Below are positions 34,741 through 45,537 of a DNA stretch of 64,000 nt, piece after piece (the first letter of the stretch is position 1; each line of letters begins with the position of its first letter). The DNA lies in contig OZ020588.1 in assembly GCA_963971535.1 (NCBI GenBank), positions 122,534,887 to 122,598,886 on the forward strand. Reading direction: 5' to 3'. This stretch comes from Notolepis coatsorum (Eukaryota > Chordata > Actinopteri > Aulopiformes > Paralepididae). The notes below the pieces were generated by a model. The model was not told the origin of the DNA, did not search any database, and was given only the letters and a program-made list of their open reading frames with translations. Made by a program: the position numbers and the translations under genes.

Positions 34741-35776
34741 GGGGCTGAGTCTAAACTAGGGGGTGGTCCTGAGGGGGGCTGAGTCTAAACTAGGGGGTGG
34801 TCCTGAGGGGGGCTGAGTCTCAACTAGGGGTGGTCTGGAGGGGGGCTGAGTCTAAACTAGGGGGTGGTCCTGAGGGGGGCTGAGTCTCAACTAGGGGTGG
34901 TCTGGAGGGGGGCTGAGTCTAAACTAGGGGGTGGTCCTGAGGGGGGCTGAGTCTAAACTAGGGGGTGGTCCTGAGGGGGGCTGAGTCTAAACTAGGGGGT
35001 GGTCCTGAGGGGGGCTGGGTCTCAACTAGGGGTGGTCTGGAGGGGGGCTGAGTCTAAACTAGGGGGTGGTCCTGAGGGGGGCTGAGTCTCAACTAGGGGT
35101 GGTCTGGAGGGGGGCTGAGTCTAAACTAGGGGGTGGTCCTGAGGGGGGCTGAGTCTCAACTAGGGGTGGTCTGGAGGGGGGCTGAGTCTAAACTAGGGGG
35201 TGGTCCTGAGGGGGGCTGAGTCTAAACTAGGGGGTGGTCCTGAGGGGGGCTGAGTCTAAACTAGGGGGTGGTCCTGAGGGGGGCTGAGTCTAAACTAGGG
35301 GGTGGTCCTGAGGGGGGCTGAGTCTCAACTAGGGGTGGTCTGGAGGGGGGCTGAGTCTAAACTAGGGGGTGGTCCTGAGGGGGGCTGAGTCTAAACTAGG
35401 GGGTGGTCCTGAGGGGGGCTGAGTCTAAACTAGGGGGTGGTCCTGAGGGGGGCTGAGTCTCAACTAGGGGTGGTCTGGAGGGGGGCTGAGTCTAAACTAG
35501 GGGGTGGTCCTGAGGGGGGCTGAGTCTAAACTAGGGGGTGGTCCTGAGGGGGGCTGAGTCTAAACTAGGGGGTGGTCCTGAGGGGGGCTGAGTCTAAACT
35601 AGGGGGTGGTCCTGAGGGGGGCTGAGTCTCAACTAGGGGTGGTCTGGAGGGGGGCTGAGTCTAAACTAGGGGGTGGTCCTGAGGGGGGCTGAGTCTAAAC
35701 TAGGGGGTGGTCCTGAGGGGGGCTGAGTCTCAACTAGGGGTGGTCTGGAGGGGGGCTGAGTCTAAACTAGGGGGCC
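34735..35776. repeat. G-rich 33/34-bp minisatellite, main block
   Basis: About 30 units of two interspersed types. The 34-bp type has CTAAACTAGGGGGTGGTCCTG then AGGGGGGCTGAG; the 33-bp type has CTCAACTAGGGGTGGTCTGG then the same end. Runs of one to four 34-mers are separated by single 33-mers, a higher-order pattern typical of unequal exchange. G-runs of 4-6 on one strand give quadruplex potential. Confidence 0.95.
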
Positions 35777-36094
35777 TCAGGCTCTCTGAGCGCCGACTCG
35801 ACTTGACTCCTCTCGGGGGTAAATCCAACACTCACAGGCGTCGGCGATTATCCGCTCCACAAATCACAGTACCAAAGCAAATATATATTCCAGCCGCACA
35901 GGGCTATGCAGTCGTCGGGTAGGTAATCCAGTGTACATGTCCATTCGGTCCTCGCCTAGATCTCCTCGGATGAAAGCGCCATGTGGTCGGCCCAGCCTGG
36001 ATAAGACTCTAGATAACACGAGGAAGCGTTGGAGATGCTGGTCACTTTAGAACTCTAACCGCACGATGCACCATACACAATAGACTATTATTAA
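35777..36094. other. Unidentified 318-bp insertion within the minisatellite
   Basis: Non-repetitive sequence between two minisatellite blocks, flanked on both sides by TAAACTAGGGGG. Contains CCTCAGGCTCTCTGAGCG at the left and ends near CACAATAGACTATTATTAAC. No coding domain. It could be a solo LTR or unique sequence that separated the two blocks; I cannot decide. Confidence 0.4.
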
Positions 36095-36390
36095 CTTAAA
36101 CTAGGGGGTGGTCCTGAGGGGGGCTGAGTCTCAACTAGGGGTGGTCTGGAGGGGGGCTGAGTCTAAACTAGGGGGTGGTCCTGAGGGGGGCTGAGTCTAA
36201 ACTAGGGGGTGGTCCTGAGGGGGGCTGAGTCTCAACTAGCGGTGGTCTGGAGGGGGGCTGAGTCTAAACTAGGGGGTGGTCCTGAGGGGGGCTGAGTCTA
36301 AACTAGGGGGTGGTCCTGAGTGGGGCTGAGTCTCAACTAGGGGGTGGTCCTGGAGGCTAAATTAGGGGGTGGTCCTGGAGGCTAAACTAG
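36095..36390. repeat. G-rich 33/34-bp minisatellite, second block
   Basis: About eight more units of the same minisatellite, the last ones degenerate and shortened (GGTGGTCCTGGAGGCTAAA, twice). Confidence 0.93.
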
Positions 36391-36523
36391 GGGCTAAACA
36401 TATGCACGCACGCATGCACGCGACAGCTGCAACCAGAGATGCTGGAGATAAATGTTGCCCCTGGATCAGCTTCCAATGATCCAACTCCCATGAAACCCAC
36501 TGTCCTCCAAACCATTTGTCCTT

Positions 36524-39500
36524 TTAAGTCTTTGTCTTTCTTCGTATCCCGCCATTCCTCTCAGGTGCATAACGCAGCCACTTCTGCAGTGCATCTCTGT
36601 ATATCAAGTCAGTCAACTTGCGGTCAAATTGACGAGCAGCCGCTGGGAAAAAAGAAAAAAAGAATACTTAAAGATAAACAAGAAAGCTGCAGTGGGCACG
36701 TTACATTCCAAAGTGAACAGTGTCCTTTTAGTGTACTAGATTTTCAGGTGGCCTTAGGTGCATTTTCAACCCCATAGTCATATAATTGATCCACATTAAT
36801 GCTCGTAAAAAATCTTATTGTGAGCATTACAGAGGACCACTTATATGACGTTAAGGTTGGAAATGGGTGAGGTGTTTCTTTAAGAGTGGTTGCATGTTCC
36901 ATCAGGCTCATTCCATGGTGATAAAAATGCATCCATTCGTATTTACTTGAGATAAAAGTGAAAATACTTAATTAAATGAAATATCCATCATCAAAATAGC
37001 TAAATCCACTGTAGTAAACCTAGTATTTTGAGGTGCAGATTGACTCACCAAACATGCAGTCCTGCATCAGTGTGTCCTTGAAGGCCCTCGTCGGTCCCTT
37101 TCCCGCCCAGTTGAAGATGCATGCTAGACAGTTTGTCATGGTAGCGGATAGCATTCGCCGGATCATATTTTCTGAGTTGGTCCCTCCGATTAATGCCAGG
37201 CGGGTTGTCTTAACAGATTGGAGAGGAAAAAAAGTGAGTGTGCTAAAGTGTACATTGTACTATGTCAAATGGACAGAATATGATGTTTTAAGTACACATT
37301 TTAAGACTTTTTTTTATTAACTCTAAAGAAAGACCATTACTGTGTCAAAACTCAACAAACAATACCATCAAACAAATTAGCTAAATGAATTGTCAAATAT
37401 TGACTAAGAAATAAATATCATCCCGCATATCATTGCAAGGCTATTTTCACAATATTTCTATGCCAAGCACACATCCAAGCAAAAAACTAAATAAATGCCT
37501 CCACTCCTACAATTCAGACATTATAAACACTTAGATTTCAAACAATAAATTTTTAACAAAATACAAAAATGTTAACCATCTTTCGACGGACTGTTTCGTC
37601 CTTCAGTGCAGCTTCAGCCTCATCAAACTGCTCCTCATTGGTGAGTGGCAGCACGATGGAGAAGTTCTCTTCTCTCTGTGATTCAGGTCCAGCTCCGTGA
37701 TCGTTAAAGGTGGATTTAGCCATTTCAGTCTTCAGAAACTGAACGTCATGTGAAATTTGCTTCACCTCCACGAGTAGCTCTGCAAGCATCCTGGTGTTTT
37801 TGTTGGCAGCAAGGTCTTGAAGAAAAACAATTGGTTTTACATTAAATTTCAAGGATAGATTCACCATTTCAATCATTTAGAATGACACTAAGCAATAAGG
37901 GCCTTCAGCACATTCAAATCACGTCTAATTAAAGGGATCATCACATGACAACAACGTTACTATTTACATTTAAATGTGACGCTTAAGTCTTTGCACCCCT
38001 AACTTATAGTAACCATTAAGTGCTTAAATATTAAGCCTATAAACACCATGACAAATTACATGAAAAAAAAAAGTGACAAAGACTGTAAAGTCACAAGGGA
38101 CATATGTTTCTCAATGCATCAGAAAATGATACTTGCCTTGTAACATTTGACTGGGCTCTCCATGGAATCTTCCCCACGGCGTTTCAGGAGCTGAAGCTGA
38201 AGAAATCAACATGGCATCAGCATTGCACATTAGGTAATTGTGTATGGGGGAGGCGGGGGGTAAAGTGGAATATAGGCATCTTTACCCAGGCGATGTGAGT
38301 TGAAGTCAGCTGATCTGGAGCCACGGCTATAGTTGGCATTGAAGTCTAATAGAAAGAGAATAAAGGACACACATCATTGTTTACATTGAACACGAATTAT
38401 GGAATTTTACCCAAAAAAACAACATTTAAGATGAGAAATGCATACCATTCCTTGCTCGCTCTGATGGCACAGTGTGGTAGGGGCTGGAGTTATACATTGG
38501 CTTTCCTAGAGAAAGAGCGACAGAATTAACAAAATAAGGTAAGCACCATCAAAGTATCAATGAGGACCATATACAGTAGCAAGCAAAAGACATACCATTC
38601 CTTACTTGTCCAGTGTGGTTCCCTCCTGAAATGGATTAAAATAACCGTAATTAGTCACTGTAAAATACAAGTTCTCATATAATATCATGCCAACATTAAC
38701 AGCTCATTGCAAAATAGTGAGACACTGAATAAGCTACTCATATATGCACTCAACTTTACATTTCCACCCATTTAACTAACATTTCCAGTCAGTAAGGTAT
38801 CCAGTAAGGCAGGACTAGTAATCCAACCGCCACCTATTGAAACAGACTGGAGACACAAGAGTGGCTGAGAGAATCACATAGCTATATCTAGTTTATTAAT
38901 CTACTTACCATCATTGCAGTGGTCCATTGACTCCAACTGTGCCAAGAAGCTTCCACCAAAGCCTAAAATGAGAGAACACAACAAAACATGAACAATGAAT
39001 GCTATCAAAAGCACATTTACAATCTGTCCACCGGCTCCACCCTGACTTAGTAGTGTGAAGTGATTCACTTACCATTATTAGGCTGGTTATTCTCCGAGCA
39101 GCTTCCTCCAGAGACCGAGCAGCTTCCTCCAGAGACTAAAAGAAGGGAACACAAGACATGAATAGTGGACACTGTAACTTTTGAACACATAACCTGACTG
39201 ATATGTTTGGATGTATTGACAGAGGAACTAAATGCTTGTAAAGCTCTCATGCAACTACATTTTGTTCTGCTATGTTAGTAAATAATGACATACCACTGCT
39301 TGCATTTGATGTTGGCACCGAGGGGTACTGGCTGGATTCTGGCTGCACTGTATTAATAAATAAATGGAATTATACATGGCAATACTTAAAGTAGGTGTAG
39401 CAGTTAGTGTCATAACTGACAAGTGTCACCACTATACCTGGGAAATGAACATCAGGTGGCTTGGCATATCGTCGCGTCACCCTGCTGTCTGGCTCTTCAT

Positions 39501-40073
39501 CTGACTCCACTGCGTGCATATGATTTGTCCTAAAAAAAAAACATTTAACATTCCCAGGCTCCCAGGATAATTCAATTAATTGAGCAATCCTTGAGACACT
39601 GTTCAGGAGCCAGCCCATGGCCCATTTCTGTTTAACCAAAAACTATCACGAGGAATTCAACTGTACCTTGCTCTTCTTTTCCGACGTACATCTGCTTCCT
39701 CTTCAGATTCCAAATCAGTGGTTAGACATCCAGTAGTCACGTACTTGTCTTCATGTTGCTTGGCCTTTAGAAATGAGTCTGTAAAAGAACAAGCAGAAAA
39801 TACAGCATGACATTAATAAGAAGTATGAGGAACAATTCACATCAGACAATAGCAGTGACTATACTTACCACAAGTAATTAAGAGCCGAATTTTGTCATAT
39901 GTGGTCCATCCTTCACAGGGCATCATGTTTTCTTTAAGGGCCTTTGAATAATTTGTGTTTTTTGGGGGCCATAATAATGTACCTTCCGTTGGATTGAACC
40001 AGCTGGAAAGAACTGTTGCAGTTCCGCCATTTGGAAACAGTACAACGCCCCAGAGCACCACCTCACTTTCCAT
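36524..40073 (-). CDS. DUF4806-like transposon accessory protein, 13 exons
   Basis: I assembled this gene by eye. Coding exons (minus strand): 40073-39869, 39778-39667, 39529-39438, 39347-39294, 39135-39073, 38962-38909, 38625-38596, 38505-38446, 38345-38286, 38196-38137, 37815-37577, 37208-37049, 36642-36524. All junctions have AG acceptors and GT donors, except a GC donor after exon 10. The joined frame is 1308 bp, 435 codons plus TAA, with no stop. The N-terminus (VLWGVVLFPNGGTATV, WPP, K-ALKE...GWTTYDKIRLL) resembles the N-terminal module of DUF4806 proteins. A basic patch (VRRKRRAR) ends exon 2. Exons 11-13 hold a helical stretch, then the DUF4806-like core LALIGGTNSENMIRRML and WLRYAPERNGG. 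Function unknown; a DNA-binding or regulatory partner of the transposase is my inference. Confidence 0.78.
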
Positions 40074-40092
40074 TCTGTGTACAATAAATTAA
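40074..40092 (-). promoter_or_regulatory. Splice acceptor immediately 5' of the DUF4806-like ATG
   Basis: The minus strand reads TTTATTGTACACAG|AATGG after a T-rich stretch (40095-40140). This allows an upstream exon, perhaps 5' of the transposase, to be joined to this gene with the transposase removed as an intron. Confidence 0.5.
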
Positions 40093-40148
40093 ATTAGAAT
40101 ATTAATGATAAAAAAATTATAATGACAAAAACATGAATCATAAGATGT

Positions 40149-42284
40149 CTACTGCAGATGAGCTATTGGAATAGCTATGAGGCTATTTCCCTCTGGATAC
40201 AGAACACATTTACGTTTAATAAAGCTAATTTTACCAACCCCGATCTCATCACACAACTCTCTAACCTTGTATGTACCTATGAGGGAGGACTCGCAGGGAT
40301 AAGTGTAATATAATTCTTGGTGTCTGAACTTTCTGTAGATCACATAGACCTCACCTTCTTCCTGGACTATATTCTGCACTACTGCAATTGTATCTCCCAT
40401 CTGAATACAATTATCCCCCTGCTTTGTAGACAAGGTAAAACGACAACTGGAGACCTTTGTGTACTGTAGAGCAACACTGAAATGTTGAGGAAGTGGACCA
40501 TCAGTATGAATGTGCTTTAAAACTGGTTGATCTGTTGCTAATGGAACCTCAACATGTGGCATTTCTGACAGCCTTTTGACTACCTGTTGTAGAGGTTGGT
40601 GTGGCTTGCGTAAAAGATCCTTTATTTGGCCAAGATAATTCTCAAAAGGGAACCCTGAAACATTATCTAAAGGTCCAAATTGTTTGTATTCATCTGCTAA
40701 ATGTATAAGCTGGTGGACACTGAACACAATCTCACCCGTATCATACAACTGTCCAAAGTGGCCCACAAAGGATATCATTAATCTATGTGCAAATTCAACC
40801 ATTTGGCCAGAAGTTCCAGGAGACAAAAACAAATACATGGCCACTGAAAACAACATGAAGTTGTCATAAAACTCACTGGGAAGGCAATCCTTCAGAACTA
40901 CAGGACCCCAGTATAACATGAAGGATCGGAGCTCAGTAGCTTTCCAACGATCAAGCTCATTCAAACCTCTTGGCTTGCGATTGAATTCAACAGGGGTGTG
41001 GGAATGTAACACCAGCAGTTTGCTTGATATACTGTTAACTGTTTGTGAAGGAAGCCTAGTGGCTAGATTGCCCTTTAACCACATATGCAACAGTTTTCTC
41101 ATCAACCCAAGACAACAGAGGTGCATATAATCTATTGGGAATGAAGAAACCATCTTTACTATCCCTGTTAAAGGACTGAGTTTCTGTTTCAAGTGGTGTT
41201 CCTCATCAATCATATCACAATAACTCGAATCCGTCCTGAGCCTGACATTTGTTTCTGGATACGTCATTTTGTTCCTCCACACACCCTCTTGGTCACACTT
41301 GTCACACCCTGAATAACCATTATGTGACTTAATATTCTTAACGTAGGCCCTAGCAGGAGCATCACACACAAATGAGGAAACCTGTACATTCAATTTCTTA
41401 CCATTATGAACAATGCCATTAGCCAGCACATTTTTAAGGTCGCTAACAGATTTCTGCAGATACTCAACAACACACTTTGGCTTGCTTAAACCACTAAATA
41501 TACCGACAATAAATGGGGACTTAGTGTAATCACAATTCAGGATTGCAAGTATAGGCCAGAATTGAAGTCTTGAACTCCTAAAGAGGGGGAGATCATCTAT
41601 ATTGAACTGTAAAGTAAGAGTTGTGAGGTTCACTGGTAAACTTAAACATTTTAATCGTGAAAGTATTCCTCGCACCAATCCAAAATGATAGTACTCGCCA
41701 CCTTGCATTTGAGTGGTTGCAACATGAGATTGTGTTCCAAGCAGAGTCCTTCCATCTTTAGGGAGCTTAGGGTGAAATAGCTTTAAGATGGACAGCAGAG
41801 CAGACAAAGCAACAAGACTAATGGAGTAGGATGTTGCCCAATATCTTAGGCTCCTTATAAGCAGATCCTGACTAGGCGGCTGCTCCTCATCGCTCTCATA
41901 GTGAGAATCTGATTCATCTTCATCATTGCCAGCTTCATCGTCTATATCATCATTTTCCATTTGCACATGATCAACTTCATTTCGAGCTACTGCACTACCA
42001 TCAGAATGATCATTTTTCATTTGCACATCGGACTCAACTTCATCATTGCCAGCTACACTGCCATCTATATGACCATTTTCTATGTCTACATGTGAAGCTG
42101 GTAGTGCATCTAGTTGGGAAAAGTGTGAGCTTGTGAAGGCAGGTTCCCTATTCACACAGGGGTAAATATTTTCTCTTTGATTATGCAGAGATTCCTCATA
42201 TTCCTTAAGGATATCTTTCTCTATGCCCCTTACAGTTCGAATGACTCTACGTCTTTTAGCCCAATACGATTCATAAGAAGCCAT
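40149..42284 (-). CDS. EnSpm/Tnp2-like DDE transposase
   Basis: 711 codons in one exon, uninterrupted. A short basic N-terminus (KRRRVIRTVRG) and an acidic region with three imperfect repeats (residues about 67-135, Asn-Asp/Glu-rich) are followed by a catalytic region whose landmarks parallel plant CACTA Tnp2 (Transposase_21). First Asp in NIDDLPLF (about 230), followed by FWPILA. Second Asp in CDAPARAYVK (about 308), followed by a C-x2-C knuckle (GCDKC, about 327-330). DYMHL (about 385) corresponds to LDxMH. Then HQLIHLADEYKQFGPL and the acidic residue of FPFENYLG (about 548). It would bind and cut the transposon ends. No domain is visibly broken, so it may be functional. Its stop lies 75 bp before the next gene's ATG. 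Confidence 0.85.
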   Translation of the reverse strand: MASYESYWAKRRRVIRTVRGIEKDILKEYEESLHNQRENIYPCVNREPAFTSSHFSQLDALPASHVDIENGHIDGSVAGNDEVESDVQMKNDHSDGSAVARNEVDHVQMENDDIDDEAGNDEDESDSHYESDEEQPPSQDLLIRSLRYWATSYSISLVALSALLSILKLFHPKLPKDGRTLLGTQSHVATTQMQGGEYYHFGLVRGILSRLKCLSLPVNLTTLTLQFNIDDLPLFRSSRLQFWPILAILNCDYTKSPFIVGIFSGLSKPKCVVEYLQKSVSDLKNVLANGIVHNGKKLNVQVSSFVCDAPARAYVKNIKSHNGYSGCDKCDQEGVWRNKMTYPETNVRLRTDSSYCDMIDEEHHLKQKLSPLTGIVKMVSSFPIDYMHLCCLGLMRKLLHMWLKGNLATRLPSQTVNSISSKLLVLHSHTPVEFNRKPRGLNELDRWKATELRSFMLYWGPVVLKDCLPSEFYDNFMLFSVAMYLFLSPGTSGQMVEFAHRLMISFVGHFGQLYDTGEIVFSVHQLIHLADEYKQFGPLDNVSGFPFENYLGQIKDLLRKPHQPLQQVVKRLSEMPHVEVPLATDQPVLKHIHTDGPLPQHFSVALQYTKVSSCRFTLSTKQGDNCIQMGDTIAVVQNIVQEEGEVYVIYRKFRHQELYYTYPCESSLIGTYKVRELCDEIGVGKISFIKRKCVLYPEGNSLIAIPIAHLQ

Positions 42285-42324
42285 CTTAACCCATTAACTC
42301 CCGGATTGAAAGGTATATAATAAC

Positions 42325-43066
<742 letters not shown>

Positions 43067-43306
43067 ATAATAACGTATAGGTTACAACAGGTCTAAATAG
43101 AAAAGAGGTGGTGCTGATTATAATTTTTTTGTTATTACTTGGCCTTTTTTTTGCAGTGAACCCTCCAGTCCTCTTCTCTTGTAGCACAACCCTGAAAATA
43201 GAGGGGAAAAAATTATTAAAATAATATATGCATAAAACAAATATATATATCTGCCAAATTATTAATTTATCAGGTCCTTCCAACATATTTTAAAATATTT
43301 AACCTC

Positions 43307-43495
43307 TTCCACCCGGAGCCTATTTTCTGAAAATCCGCCTAAAATATATACCTAGGTAAATGGAATATTGCTCCACTTCTACAAGGGCCATTTGCATATT
43401 CTTGTATAGCGTCATCTATCTATCTAATGTATATTCACAGTGTCAGAAATATTGTGTCTATTACTAGGCTTGCTTAAATTGTGATGAAACAAAGG
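43307..43495. repeat. Block shared with 56.15 kb and 63.95 kb
   Basis: CCACCCGGAGCCTATTTTCTG to GGGCCATTTGCATATTC matches 56153-56250, and CAGTGTCAGAAATATTG to TGATGAAACAAA matches 63944-64000. In the second location the two parts are separated by the hAT-like element at 56265-63939. Either a fragment of a sister copy of the giant transposon lies there, or this is an independent repeat. Confidence 0.8.
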
Positions 43496-44304
43496 AGAAT
43501 ATTAATTATGATTTTTCTTTGCATCTTTGACAGTGAATAACACCATGCTAATAATGACCAAACATTAAAAACTGCCACTGATCTTGTTCAATACCTTCTT
43601 GAGTGTAAAATAAATAAAGGGAAGATTATTAAACAGAAGGTTCTGTAGATACTGTACTGAATTCTCCCATCCGGACCAATGTAATTTGAAATATTATCAT
43701 AGAATATACAATAGCAGGCTCATAAATTACCTTATTATAGCCAATTCGCACATTTATATATATACATATATTATCTTTCAAATGCCCGAGTTCAATTTGG
43801 ATTTAGTATCACCAGCGTGCATGAGAACAGATAATGAAATCTACTGTAATGTACAGTAGCTTTTTTATTTTATCAAGGTGGCACCATTTTGAAACTTTTC
43901 AAATCTAATTGTTGCTGAATGCTAACAATAGGGAAGATAAACTAACTATGTTTCAATATTTGTCATAAACGTTACCTTTTGTGGTAGAATGATCTCGAAT
44001 AATAGCAGTTATTGGAATCATTCTCGAAGTCAACTTCCTTTCTGTTTAACTTTCTGTCTAAGTGCATGTCTATGGCTTGGGGGGGAAACATACACTTTAG
44101 AATCACCAGAAAGGCTTTCGAAATAGTGAAATGCCATGTTGGCCTCAATATTTTCAAAACTAATTATATGAAAAGGTTATGAAATCAACAAGAATGTGGT
44201 AAAATATGTAATAAAAACAGAGCTCAACGCAGACATTTGATCAGTAGAAATCCATTTGTTTCCCCCATACAAAGATGGCGCCGTTCTCGTGACGTCAGAG
44301 TGTA

Positions 44305-44812
44305 GCTGACGTTAGCTTGCTAAGCTATCAGATTCGCATGGTCTGTATAGCTGGCTAAAGCCAGCAGACTCGCATGGTCGAGCTGACGTTAGCTTGCTAA
44401 GCTATCAGATTTGCATGGTCTGTGTAGCTGGCTAAAGCTAGCAGACTCGCATGGTCGAGCTGACGTTAGCTTGCTAAGCTATCAGATTCGCATGGTCTGT
44501 GTAGCTGGTTAAAGCTAGCAGACTCACATGGTCGAGCTGACGTTAGCTTGCTAAGCTATCAGATTTGCATGGTCTGTGTAGCTGGCTAAAGCTAGCAGAC
44601 TCGCATGGTCGAGCTGACGTTAGCTTGCTAAGCTATCAGATTTGCATGGTCTGTGTAGGCTAAAGCTAGCAGACTCGCATGGTCGAGCTGACGTTAGCTT
44701 GCTAAGCTATCAGATTCGCATGGTCTGTGTAGGCTAAAGCTAGCAGACTCGCATGGTCGAGCTGACGTTAGCTGGCTAAGCTAGCAGACTCGCATGGTTG
44801 AGCTGACGTATA
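44305..44812. repeat. 72-77 bp tandem array near the right end of the giant transposon
   Basis: About 6.5 units of GCTGACGTTAGCTTGCTAAG...CGCATGGTCGA. Each unit is itself two related halves (GCTAAGCTATCAGATTCGC and GCTAAAGCTAGCAGACTCGC, each followed by ATGGTC). Some units lack a GCTGG step. The array lies in the probable promoter region of the minus-strand genes. Confidence 0.9.
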
Positions 44813-45315
44813 GCTGACGTACGTTAGCTCGCGCTGTTATAAGTTAACGCTACTTTCCAGGCCGGGGGTTTTGACATTTTCAAACCGTGAAACCGGTTAC
44901 CGGCACATGCCTAATGTGAATAGCATAATACATTATATTGTCAAGGACTTACCAAAGACGTGTGCGCACTTGACTAGTCACGCTGAATGAAGACACCATG
45001 GCGCCAAGTTTTTCTTTTAATGCCTCAAGTCCCGTGAGATCTTCTAGCTGGCCTCACGAGTTGCTTACGACCTACCCCCTCGAAGGGGAGGGGGGAGGGG
45101 AGGGGGGATTATCAGCACTACGTTGTAACCATGTAATTTCATTGTTGGGCATTTCAACATTGAAAAACAAGCATCTATACTAAATCGATTCAACAACAGT
45201 TTTTCAAATGTTGAAATGGTGTCTGTAATTTAGATATTGAATAAACATAGCTTTTTCAACCTCAACCAAAAATAACCAATCTGACCAAAATCCAACATTT
45301 AATTAATGTCTTTTG

Positions 45316-45537
45316 CTATCTGGGTAGGGTCGGCACCAAACCTGAGAACGGAGGGTGGGGTTGTGCGAACTGCAAAACAAGCCCCTCCATCAACGTTCTC
45401 TCTATCCACCCCTCCAAACGGCATTCTTGTCGCCATATGTGAAAATAATCCCACAGCGCACCTGCCGTCAACTGACGCTGGGCCGCAAGGAACAGTAGAT
45501 AGTTGGCCCGGTCCCTCCCGCTGTGCGACGCACCCAA
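45316..45537 (-). pseudogene. DIRS copy A: N-terminal pol segment, right of the insertion
   Basis: The minus-strand frame ends QFAQPHPPFSGLVPTL, the standard entry to DIRS reverse transcriptase, and is cut by the transposon at 45324. Its continuation LSGSEAVTAL lies at 32467. It overlaps the end of gag in another register, as is usual in DIRS elements. Confidence 0.88.

Noticed and set aside
34735-36390. CRISPR-like regular repeats
   Set aside because: The units are head-to-tail with no unique spacers, in a vertebrate genome. This is a minisatellite.
37033-37320. Plus-strand 95-codon frame
   Set aside because: It is the reverse complement of exon 12 of the DUF4806-like gene, whose splice sites and joined frame fit the minus strand.
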